Origin: Pseudozobellia sp. WGM2
Lineage (GTDB): Bacteria; Bacteroidota; Bacteroidia; Flavobacteriales; Flavobacteriaceae
Direction of reading: 5' to 3'
Length of the DNA stretch: 64,000 nt
Assembly (NCBI RefSeq): GCF_017810075.1
Contig: NZ_JADNYK010000004.1
Coordinates: 610,490-674,489, forward strand
A program made the translations under genes and the position numbers. The notes beneath the pieces were generated by a model, which did not search any database, was not told where the DNA came from, and saw only the letters and a list, made by a program, of their open reading frames with translations. Of the stretch, positions 55,545 to 64,000 are shown piece after piece; within the stretch, counting starts at the first letter, position 1, and the number at the start of each line of letters is the position of its first letter.

Positions 55545-56007
55545 TGTAGCCTTACCCCTTTTAGGACATCGCTAAATTCATAAAATTATCATTAATGTTG
55601 TTCGTTTCGGGGAAGAATTCTTCCCCGAAACGGTTCCTGTATTCCCTGGGCGGCATATCCCCGATGGATGAATGGGGGTGCCTTGTATTGTAATCCTCCA
55701 TCCATTTTTGGGTCAGCTTCCAGGCCTCGGAGTACATCTGCTTGAGCTTGCGGTTCTCCTCCCCGAGCTCCTTCAAGCGCTTCATATGGACAAATCCATC
55801 CCCCCGTACTTCTTCCTCCAACAATAAAAAGTGCTGGTGTCGATGCCCATCTCACGGGATATATCACCCACCTTGCGGCCCTGTTCGTTCACTTTCAGTG
55901 CCTTGATGATCTGGCTCTCGGTAAACTTGCTTTTTTTCATGTGACAGTTAAAATTTAAAGTTAGAAAATCTGAATTTTAAACTGTCCTATTTTTTGGGAA
56001 GGCTACA
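55545..56007 (-). mobile_element. Internally deleted IS3-family element
   Basis: 463 bp with ends TGTAGCCTTACCCC (55545) and GGGAAGGCTACA (56007), flanked by the 4-bp direct repeat CCTT (55541-55544, 56008-56011). Inside, OrfA starts at 55940 (MKKSKFTESQIIKALKVNEQ .. FYCWRKKYGG) and is frameshifted, then KRLKELGEENRKLKQMYSE is joined directly to the very end of OrfB (WMEDYNTRHPHSSIGDMPPR). The catalytic core is missing, so it can move only with help from a full copy. Confidence 0.8.
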
Positions 56008-57613
56008 CCTTCTCATATTCGATTATTTTTTCTCCAAATAGGCGTTCTGAAGAAATTCCTTTTTTACTACAATACGCTAGCAACTTGTTTGACTCAACTA
56101 TAGGTTTTGATTCCTCTGTATATTTAATTGAACTGATGTATTTCAACCAAGGTTCAAGTCCCATAGCATAGACAAAAACATCTCTAGGTTTAAAGGTGTC
56201 AATCAATTCTTTGGCTTGCATGAAATCACAACCAGCCAATCGCCTAGATTGATCCTTATTCCTTGGAAGAGGCTCAGGCATTAACGGTCCATACAACCAG
56301 GACAGTGGAGCTCCATGACATTCCATTCCCAAGAAAATCACATCAATATTTCCAATTATCTCATGAATGCGGTTGTATAACATTGGGGATACATTGCACG
56401 AATCGGCTGCAAACAACATGCGAGTGCCATTGTCAAATTTAATATGATGGCAAAGCTTACATCGCACATCAAGGTCACTATGTTCGCCTAAGAAAGGAAG
56501 TCCTGTAATAGAACAGTCATCGAACTCAATAGTTTCCATTTCACCTAATTCAATAACTTTTTTAAAGCCAAGCTTCTGAAACATGAGCTTAAGGCTCGGA
56601 TCTTGAATTGTTCCTCCGCTGCTTTTGGGAATAACGATATATTCAATTTTATGACGAATCCGCAATAGGGTTTCCAAAAGCACATGATCTTGGTGGTTAT
56701 GAGTAATTACCACATAGTCGATTTTCTCAGGTAAGTCTTCATAAGTATATCTCGAAATATCCGAATCGTATCCATAACTAATTACAGGGTCGGCAAGAAT
56801 AGTCGTGTTTTTGGTCTCTGCTAATATACATGCATGCCCAAAGTATCGGGTAAGGACACCGTCTCCATTGTAAGGTTTGTAGTTTCTAGGTACTTCCGTG
56901 GAGAAAAAACTCCTAAAAAGTAAATTATCTTCTGGCCTAATTGAAAAAATATCTCTAATCTCCCTATACTTTTTAGGTTTTCGACTCATTTCGAATAACT
57001 CATCTATTTCTTTGCTTTTAAGGGGTAGTTCAATTCTTAAAAAATCTGGTTCTGGAAGCTTCGGAGTACTTAAAACAAAAGATCTAGCATCATCATCTTT
57101 TACTAAAAAAAGATTGAAACTCTGTAGAGATTCATTATAAAATTCAGTCTCGAACAATAGATGTTCAAAGAATCGAAAAGATGCGTTATTATTAATATCG
57201 TAGAAAAGTTCTACCAAGCCATTTAAACGCTCTGGTATTTTCGGGTAAATCTCTTGAAGCGAATATCCATCTTGTTCTTTCAACAAAGAGAATAATGTCA
57301 GTATGTCTTTTCGTAGTTCCAGCAGATTTGCGCATTTAGATTTTGTATTCTGTATCATACCTTTAATTTCGTCAACTCTTTCCCCATTATGATCGACAAA
57401 CGGACCTCCCAACATTTTTGGGTTTTTAACAGCATCAGCGTGCAATTGAGGTAATTCTACGTAGGACTCCATTATCTTTAAATGCCTATCTTGTATATTC
57501 ATAGCTGCAGTTGCAGGTGATATTAGGTGTGCCCATGCATACCAATTGTCGATCAAAGGTTCAATGGCCAAATTTGACTTAACGTAAACCAAGTCATCGT
57601 CTTTAAATTCCAT
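56003..57613 (-). CDS. CmlA-like di-iron beta-hydroxylase for NRPS-bound amino acids
   Basis: A 536-residue protein with the CmlA layout: an N-terminal domain (IEPLIDNWYAWAHLISPAT at 17-35) and a C-terminal metallo-beta-lactamase fold that binds two irons. H-x-H-x-D-H at 305-310 (HNHQDH), E377 (FLGEH) and D404 (FAADS) fit the iron ligands of CmlA, almost at the same residue numbers as I recall for that enzyme. CmlA hydroxylates the beta carbon of an amino acid on a carrier domain. The stop codon lies inside the right end of the IS at 55545-56007, so the last residue and stop come from the element. Divergent from the NRPS gene, 418 bp apart. Confidence 0.85.
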   Translation of the reverse strand: MEFKDDDLVYVKSNLAIEPLIDNWYAWAHLISPATAAMNIQDRHLKIMESYVELPQLHADAVKNPKMLGGPFVDHNGERVDEIKGMIQNTKSKCANLLELRKDILTLFSLLKEQDGYSLQEIYPKIPERLNGLVELFYDINNNASFRFFEHLLFETEFYNESLQSFNLFLVKDDDARSFVLSTPKLPEPDFLRIELPLKSKEIDELFEMSRKPKKYREIRDIFSIRPEDNLLFRSFFSTEVPRNYKPYNGDGVLTRYFGHACILAETKNTTILADPVISYGYDSDISRYTYEDLPEKIDYVVITHNHQDHVLLETLLRIRHKIEYIVIPKSSGGTIQDPSLKLMFQKLGFKKVIELGEMETIEFDDCSITGLPFLGEHSDLDVRCKLCHHIKFDNGTRMLFAADSCNVSPMLYNRIHEIIGNIDVIFLGMECHGAPLSWLYGPLMPEPLPRNKDQSRRLAGCDFMQAKELIDTFKPRDVFVYAMGLEPWLKYISSIKYTEESKPIVESNKLLAYCSKKGISSERLFGEKIIEYEKV

Positions 57614-57689
57614 AATAGTAGTTTTTAGTTATTAACAGTAATGAGCGAAAGATAAACCTCATATCCCTATAAGAAGGTAATAATGATAC

Positions 57690-57796
57690 TACCGTTAACG
57701 CCTATCTCCCTGAATATCCTCCCGACGCTTCTCCCTTGCTCACTTTCTTTATAAGTCTTGATTATCTGCCTCTTGGTAAACTTGCTTTTTTTCATG
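57690..57796 (-). pseudogene. IS3 OrfA remnant
   Basis: From an ATG at 57794-57796: MKKSKFTKRQIIKTYKESEQ then GRSVGRIFREIGVNGS, clearly related to OrfA of the element at 55545-56007 (MKKSKFTESQIIKAL), then lost. It lies in the 57614-58031 gap between the CmlA-like gene and the NRPS; the rest of that gap is AT-rich and shows no gene or clear promoter. Confidence 0.65.
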
Positions 57797-58031
57797 GGAC
57801 AGTTAAAATTTATGATTATCATATTCTAATTTCACCTTTTCTTATTAAAGAGAAAGCTACAATAATTAAGGATAATTCCTCCATTTATTTTGTAAAATCA
57901 ACTATTCTTTTGTAGTTAAAACTTTTTTTAAAAGGCAAAGATTATAATTTTCTAAAGGAATCTATTACATTTTAAAAAAAATTTTAACTACTTTCAAAAA
58001 CTATAAAATAATTTCAGCAATATTCTTCATA

Positions 58032-61000
58032 ATGAAAAAAGAGCAAATTTCTTCTCTTCAAAAATATCTCTGGTTAGGTCAAAAAATTACTCCACAGTCT
58101 CCTAAATATAACATTGGAGGATACGCGGTTATTAACGGTTTTATTGATTATAATTTATTTAAAGAAGCAATATCAATTTTTTCTACAAAACATACTATAC
58201 TAAAAAGTGTGTTTCGAGAAGAAAAAGGCAATCCATTTTCATGTATTTATGTGCGAGATATTGATGAAGACATCCATTATTTCGAAGAGAACATCAAAGA
58301 AAAAGCACTTAATCTAATTCAAAAAGATTTCAGTATTCCCTTTGATATTTATCATGGGAAAAGATTATTTAAAATTTGGCTCATCAAGATTAGTCCTAAC
58401 TCTTTCGTCTGGTATACGAAACTACATCACTTAATAGGAGATGGTTATTCATTTAAATTATTATTTAATGAAGTTAGCACTATTTATTCCTCGTTGACAG
58501 GGATTACAATTGCTGTCGATAAAGCTAATTTTAAGCAGTTCAATCAACATGTCACTGAAGAGAAATCATATTATAATTCTGAGGTCTTTGAAAAAGACAA
58601 AGAATTTTGGAAGCAAAAATTTACCGCATTTCCAAAACTCATTTATGCTAAGTCAACTCAAGCAAATACCATTTATAATAAAGAATTGTATTTGTCTGAA
58701 AACTCATTGAAAAAATTACAATTGATATCGCAGAAAGATAACATTAGTGTTTTCCACATATTACTAGCGAGTTTTTCTATAGTACTCTCTAAGTTCTATT
58801 TTACCCAGGAGCTAAACTTTGGAACTCCGATACTTAATAGAATCAGCAGAGCTGATAGAAAAATATTCGGCCCTTTAATTAATCTACTCCCTTTACAGAT
58901 AAAACTGCCTACTGATATTTCCTTTTTACAACTTATCAAGCAAATAAAAAAGAATCTTTTCAGTATGTTAAGGCATCAAAAATTTCAACAAGCTGATTTA
59001 ATTAAGGAACTATCCTTTAATGGAAATAGACTGTATGATGTGAGGATATCTTATGAAAATTTTGAATATAAGCATCAATTTTCAAATTGTCATACGGAAC
59101 TTGTAGCCTTATCAAATCACAGTGAGGAAGATCCTATATCAGTTCATGTGATGGACTACAATGAGGAAGGTTTAAAATTTCGTTTTGATATTGCTGGAAG
59201 TTACGTTCCCGAATACATAGCCGATGAGATCATTGTATCCTTAGCTCATATTCTTCAGAATGCTTCAGGATTACTTAATAATAGTATTAATACCATATCC
59301 ATAGCTACAGAAACTCAGAAACAGGAAACAAAAGCTATTTCTGCTGGAGTAATTAGAAGTGCTGAAATGGACAATTTTGTAGAATTATGGAAGAAAAACG
59401 TACAGGATTTTTCCTCAAATCAAGCTATTGTTTATAAAAAAGAAAAATTAAGTTATACAGAGGTAGATAAGAAGGTCAAAAGGGTATCCGCATATATAAA
59501 TGAAAAAGGAGTTAAAAAAGGTGATCGAATTGGAGTATTGTTAGATCGATCCATTGATGTAATTCCTGTAATATTAGGTATCCTTCAATCTGGAGCTACA
59601 TACGTGCCAATTGATAAGTCATTACCTAATGAACGAAAAGAACTTATAATTCAGGATAGTGCAATTAAACTTTTGTTAATAGATGACACATCTCAATTTC
59701 ATTGTGAGTGCATTCAGTTAACAACCATATTAAATAATAAATTGCCAGTCGTTTCTGATACTATTTCAATTCTACCTGAAGATGAAGCTTATATTATTTA
59801 CACTTCTGGGTCAACAGGAAAGCCCAAAGGAGTAGCAATTATGCACAAGTCGCTAATTGATTACACTATTACTTTTTCAAATTACTTTAAGCTTGACGAT
59901 TCAGACTGTGTTATCCAACAATCTTCATTAGTATTTGATACCTCAATCGAGGAAATATTTCCTATCTTAAGTGTTGGCGGAACCTTAGTCATAGCCGAAA
60001 ATCCAAAAGATTTTCATAATGTATTTCAGGAATGTAGCCGAAATGGTGTAACCCTTCTAAGTACCAATCCTTATACTGTTCAACATCTAAATAAAAATTA
60101 CGAAAACTACGTTCTTTCTTTAAAAACTATCATTAGTGGAGGCGATGTTCTAAGAAGTGAACAAATAAGTAATTTATTAGATAAAGCTGAGGTGTACAAC
60201 ACTTATGGACCTACGGAAAGCACTGTTTGCGCCACTTATCATAAAATCACTCCAAAAGATTTAATACTTCCTATTGGAAAACCCATTGCTAACAGAAAAG
60301 TATTCATACTCGACAAAAACAATAACCTTTTACCAAAAGGAGCACTTGGAGAAATAGCACTAGCCGGTAAAGGATTAGCAAATTGCTATATAAACAATAA
60401 TAAATTAACCACATCACTATTTACTAAAGTTGAGGGTGAACGAGTATATAAAACAGGTGACTTAGGACAATGGGATAGTCAAGATAATTTGCTTTTTTTG
60501 GGCAGAAAAGATGACCAATTAAGTTTTAGAGGATATCGTATTGAACCTCAAGAAATAATCTTAACAATAAAATCAATAGACCCTTCTATAGAGAATTGCC
60601 TTGTTACCTTAAAGGAGATTCGAAATACTTCAGAATTAATAGTTTACCTATCAGGCAATAATAAAATATATACTGATACCTATCTGCTAAAAGAATTAAA
60701 AAAGAAGTTACCGGCTTATATGATACCCAATCATATAATATTTCTTGATAAACTGCCACTTAATTTAAACGGAAAAGTTGATACAGAACATCTTCCAGCC
60801 CCTAATAATTTCATTCCTAAAAAAGAAATATGTCTACCGATTTCTGATACAGAAAAAGATATAGCAAAAATTTGGAAGGATATTTTAAGTTTAAAAGAAA
60901 TAGATATTCATACTAACTTTTTTGAACTTGGTGGACATTCATTACTTGCCAATCAATGTATTGGAATTATAAGGGAAAATCAAAAACAAGACATTTCTTT

Positions 61001-64000
61001 AAAGGAATTCTATGAAGCTCCTACAATTCATGAGTTAGCCAAAATTTTAGAATCTAAAGAAGTATCTTTATCATTCCAACTACATAAAGCTCCGAAACAG
61101 GCATTATATCCATTGTCATATTCTCAAGAACGACTCTGGTTCTTAAATCAGTTAAATAAAGAAAACAAGGCCTACTATGTGCCTAGGGCCATTAAAATGT
61201 CTGGAGACCTAGATGTTTCCGTCCTTGAAAAAACTTTTACTTTACTAATTGAGAAGCATGAAATATTAAGAACCCTATTTCCTGTCATTCAAGGAATTCC
61301 ATATCAAAAAATAATTGAGCCCTATTATCTTGATATTCCAGTCGTGTCCCTTATCGGACTTTCTTTGGAGGAGCAAAACAGTTACGTCAGAGATTTTATT
61401 TTAAAAGAAGGAAATCTAAAATTTGACTTGGAAAAAGGTCCCTTATTAAGGGTGACTATTTTGCAAAGAGCAGAACAAGATAACGTGTTAGTATTTTGCG
61501 AACATCATCTTATACATGATGGTTGGACACAGGGGATATTATTAAGAGAATTTATCGAAACATATTCAAAACTAACTCAAGATGCAAATTATTCATTGAC
61601 AAAATCAGAACTTCAGTTCAAAGATTTTTCCTTTTGGCAAAAAAAATTTTTTACAGATGAAACACTCAAGAATCATATATCTTTTTGGAAAACGAAGCTT
61701 GAAGGGCATATTTCTGTATTATCATTACCTCAAAAGAACAAGCGCCCAAAAAAGATTACTGGGAATGGACAATTATTGACTAAAACAATTAATGAAAAAC
61801 TATCCGATAAATTAAGAGAATTCAGTTTGGATAATGACTCTACATTATTCATTACTATGTTATCAGCTTTTAAAATCGTCTTAAGCCGATTTAGTAATGA
61901 AACAGATATCTGTGTAGGAACAGCTAATGCGAATAGACGATTAGCTTCTATAGAAGATATGCTAGGAATGGTCATAAATACTCTTACTTTACGAACACAG
62001 TTTGATAATTCAGATTCGTTAAAATTGGTGCTTAATAAGGTAAAGAAAACATGTTTTGAAGCTTATACCTATGAAGACACACCATTTGGAAAAGTAGTTG
62101 AACATGTCGCTCCAAATAGAAGTTTAGGGTTGATGCCTTTATTTCAATATATGTTCAGTTTCATGAACACTCCGTCAAGAAATCTATTTCTTCCCAATCT
62201 TGAATTGGAAGTTTTAGATTCACACAACCAATCAGCCAAGTTTGACATCAATGTGGTAGTAGTTACACCTTTTGAACAAGGGATGGAAGAAGCAAACAGA
62301 GCCATCATAGTCGAATGGGAGTACAATTCAGATATCTATTCTAAAGATGTAATGATGCAAGTGCTTGATGCATATATTAAAATTCTTGAAGTGATGGTTT
62401 CTTCCCCGGATTTACCTTACAAAAAGGTGTCAATTATAAGCCAAGAACAGCGCCACGAGCTGCTCCACACCTTCAACGACACCAAGGCCGAATACCCAAA
62501 GGACAAAACCATCATACAACTGTTCCAGGAACAGGCCGAGGAGACCCCGGACAACACCGCTCTGGTATTCGGGGAACAACAACTGACCTATAAAGAACTC
62601 AACGAACTCTCAAACCAGCTCGCCGACTACCTGGCAAAGAACTATGCCCCGGAACCGGACCAGCTCATCGCGATACGGCTCGAAAGGAGCCAATGGATGA
62701 TCGTCGCAATCCTGGCCGTGCTCAAAACAGGGGCAGCGTACCTGCCGATAGACCCTCAGTACCCCGAAGAGCGCATACGGTACATGGTACAGGACAGCGG
62801 GGCAAAGGCCGTCATCGACCAGGGACTGTTGGACACCTTCCTCGACCAGAAGGAACGCTTCGGAAAGGAAAACACCCGAAACAAGGCAAATCGGGACAGC
62901 CTCGCATACGTGATATACACATCAGGCTCCACCGGGAAACCAAAAGGAGTCATGATAGAGAATAAAGGGATTGTTAACAGAATCAATTGGATGTGGGAGA
63001 CTTTAGGTTTTGAAAAAAATGAGACTGTTCTCTTTAAAACAACATTCACTTTCGATGTTTCAGTTTGGGAATTATTTTTACCGCTTTGTTGGGGCAATAA
63101 AATGGTTATATGCACTAGAGGGGATATATATTCTCCATCTCAACTAATAAACCTAATTGGCAAACATAAAGTAAATACACTTCACTTTGTTCCCAGTATG
63201 TTCAAGTTATTTATCAATGCTCTTAAAGATAATGACATTAGTTTAATCAACAGTTTAAATCGTATTATAACTAGCGGAGAAACTTTGCCTCTAGAAACGG
63301 TAAATGAATGGTATGACCTCTCAAATATTCCTATTGAAAATCTTTATGGCCCTACCGAAGCATCAATAGATGTAACATATTTCAAGACAGATTCCAAGAA
63401 TACCACAATTCCTATCGGATCTCCAATCTGGAACACCCAGGTATATATTCTCGATTCCGACCACAACCTGCTCCCCAAAGGGGTCGCCGGGGAGATCTGC
63501 ATCTCCGGGGACGGACTGGCCCGAGGGTATCTCAACAGGCCCGAACTCACCCGGGAGAAGTTCGTGCCCCACCCTTTCACCAAGGGCCAAAGACTGTACA
63601 AAACAGGGGACCTGGGAAGATGGCTCCCCGACGGCAACATAGAGTTTTTGGGACGCAAGGACGACCAGGTCAAGATAAGGGGCCATCGTATCGAACTAGG
63701 GGAGATAGAAAGCGCGATACTGCAACTGGACGGAACCGAACAATGCGTCGTGGTGGCAAGGGAGGACAAGGACCGGAACAGGGACTTGGTCGCCTACTAT
63801 ACCTGTGGGGAGAACTTCGACAGGGACAACATAAGGGAGGACATCGCCAAGAGCCTTCCCCCCTACATGGTACCGAACCATTTCGTCGGCCTGGAGGAAC
63901 TGCCGCTGACACCTAACGGGAAGATAGACAAAAAAGCGCTCCCCGACCCACGGACCATGGAACTAGGCGACGGGACACAGTACGTCGCCCCGAGAAACGA
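58032..64000 (+). CDS. Non-ribosomal peptide synthetase (C-A-T-C-A..., partial)
   Basis: One open frame from the ATG at 58032 to the window edge, 1989 codons. C1: HHLIGDG at 132-138 (intact). A1: YTSGSTGKPKG from 590. T1: FFELGGHSLL with phosphopantetheine Ser 970. C2: HHLIHDG at 1158-1164. A2: YTSGSTGKPKG from 1626, FDVSVWE from 1674; a second T domain would begin just at the edge. Since it begins with a C domain, it either receives a peptide from another synthetase or adds an acyl starter. The A2 specificity residues read D-V-W-H-I-S-L-I-D-K, close to the serine code. A1 reads about D-T-E-L-I-S-T-V-C-K, with no confident match. The PPTase and the CmlA-like hydroxylase next door are likely partners. 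DNA is AT-rich to about 62430, GC-rich to about 62950, AT-rich to about 63430, then GC-rich again. Confidence 0.93.
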   Translation, partial: MKKEQISSLQKYLWLGQKITPQSPKYNIGGYAVINGFIDYNLFKEAISIFSTKHTILKSVFREEKGNPFSCIYVRDIDEDIHYFEENIKEKALNLIQKDFSIPFDIYHGKRLFKIWLIKISPNSFVWYTKLHHLIGDGYSFKLLFNEVSTIYSSLTGITIAVDKANFKQFNQHVTEEKSYYNSEVFEKDKEFWKQKFTAFPKLIYAKSTQANTIYNKELYLSENSLKKLQLISQKDNISVFHILLASFSIVLSKFYFTQELNFGTPILNRISRADRKIFGPLINLLPLQIKLPTDISFLQLIKQIKKNLFSMLRHQKFQQADLIKELSFNGNRLYDVRISYENFEYKHQFSNCHTELVALSNHSEEDPISVHVMDYNEEGLKFRFDIAGSYVPEYIADEIIVSLAHILQNASGLLNNSINTISIATETQKQETKAISAGVIRSAEMDNFVELWKKNVQDFSSNQAIVYKKEKLSYTEVDKKVKRVSAYINEKGVKKGDRIGVLLDRSIDVIPVILGILQSGATYVPIDKSLPNERKELIIQDSAIKLLLIDDTSQFHCECIQLTTILNNKLPVVSDTISILPEDEAYIIYTSGSTGKPKGVAIMHKSLIDYTITFSNYFKLDDSDCVIQQSSLVFDTSIEEIFPILSVGGTLVIAENPKDFHNVFQECSRNGVTLLSTNPYTVQHLNKNYENYVLSLKTIISGGDVLRSEQISNLLDKAEVYNTYGPTESTVCATYHKITPKDLILPIGKPIANRKVFILDKNNNLLPKGALGEIALAGKGLANCYINNNKLTTSLFTKVEGERVYKTGDLGQWDSQDNLLFLGRKDDQLSFRGYRIEPQEIILTIKSIDPSIENCLVTLKEIRNTSELIVYLSGNNKIYTDTYLLKELKKKLPAYMIPNHIIFLDKLPLNLNGKVDTEHLPAPNNFIPKKEICLPISDTEKDIAKIWKDILSLKEIDIHTNFFELGGHSLLANQCIGIIRENQKQDISLKEFYEAPTIHELAKILESKEVSLSFQLHKAPKQALYPLSYSQERLWFLNQLNKENKAYYVPRAIKMSGDLDVSVLEKTFTLLIEKHEILRTLFPVIQGIPYQKIIEPYYLDIPVVSLIGLSLEEQNSYVRDFILKEGNLKFDLEKGPLLRVTILQRAEQDNVLVFCEHHLIHDGWTQGILLREFIETYSKLTQDANYSLTKSELQFKDFSFWQKKFFTDETLKNHISFWKTKLEGHISVLSLPQKNKRPKKITGNGQLLTKTINEKLSDKLREFSLDNDSTLFITMLSAFKIVLSRFSNETDICVGTANANRRLASIEDMLGMVINTLTLRTQFDNSDSLKLVLNKVKKTCFEAYTYEDTPFGKVVEHVAPNRSLGLMPLFQYMFSFMNTPSRNLFLPNLELEVLDSHNQSAKFDINVVVVTPFEQGMEEANRAIIVEWEYNSDIYSKDVMMQVLDAYIKILEVMVSSPDLPYKKVSIISQEQRHELLHTFNDTKAEYPKDKTIIQLFQEQAEETPDNTALVFGEQQLTYKELNELSNQLADYLAKNYAPEPDQLIAIRLERSQWMIVAILAVLKTGAAYLPIDPQYPEERIRYMVQDSGAKAVIDQGLLDTFLDQKERFGKENTRNKANRDSLAYVIYTSGSTGKPKGVMIENKGIVNRINWMWETLGFEKNETVLFKTTFTFDVSVWELFLPLCWGNKMVICTRGDIYSPSQLINLIGKHKVNTLHFVPSMFKLFINALKDNDISLINSLNRIITSGETLPLETVNEWYDLSNIPIENLYGPTEASIDVTYFKTDSKNTTIPIGSPIWNTQVYILDSDHNLLPKGVAGEICISGDGLARGYLNRPELTREKFVPHPFTKGQRLYKTGDLGRWLPDGNIEFLGRKDDQVKIRGHRIELGEIESAILQLDGTEQCVVVAREDKDRNRDLVAYYTCGENFDRDNIREDIAKSLPPYMVPNHFVGLEELPLTPNGKIDKKALPDPRTMELGDGTQYVAPRN

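Overview
The window looks like a chromosomal stretch of a marine-type flavobacterium (Bacteroidota). The evidence is the Bacteroidetes-type transfer genes (TraE, F, G, J, K, M, N and O families), promoter boxes of the TAnnTTTG type, few Shine-Dalgarno sequences, and lipoproteins and IS families typical of this group. No rRNA, tRNA or CRISPR array was seen.

Layout. (1) 0-4.5 kb: the tail of a gene and a 1454-residue nuclease-STAND ATPase that resembles Avs anti-phage sensors. (2) 4.6-42.4 kb: most of an integrative conjugative element with moderate GC. It holds a MOBP relaxase and its accessory protein with an oriT-like gap, two linked genes of unknown function, an AbiE-type toxin-antitoxin pair with a palindromic operator, and a PRTRC cassette (E, C, F-like, B, ThiF) flanked by two GC-rich structured non-coding islands. 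It continues with a 1669-residue methylase-helicase, an M23 peptidase, two Toprim/primase-like proteins, a VirD4-type coupling protein, a ParA gene behind a cluster of palindromes, and the type IV secretion operon up to a very large lipoprotein with nine repeats. No integrase lies in the window, so the element extends beyond it or is incomplete. (3) 42.4-58 kb: an AT-rich region full of decayed insertion sequences (IS256, IS630, two IS3 types, an IS200-like remnant, a 79-bp mini-element). Between them are a methyltransferase, two glycosyltransferases, APS kinase (cysC), PAP phosphatase (cysQ), a sulfotransferase, a phosphopantetheinyl transferase and a CmlA-like di-iron beta-hydroxylase. (4) 58 kb to the end: a non-ribosomal peptide synthetase (C-A-T-C-A, open at the window edge).

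How it fits together. Region 2 processes and transfers the element: the relaxase nicks oriT, the coupling protein feeds DNA to the TraG-powered channel, and the methylase-helicase and M23 protein are likely helpers in the recipient and at the cell wall. Regions 3-4 look like a natural-product cluster. The PPTase activates the NRPS, the CmlA-like enzyme would hydroxylate a carrier-bound amino acid, and CysC/CysQ with the sulfotransferase suggest a sulfated product, possibly also glycosylated. The second adenylation domain reads as serine-specific and is a visible mosaic of GC-rich flanks around an AT-rich specificity core.
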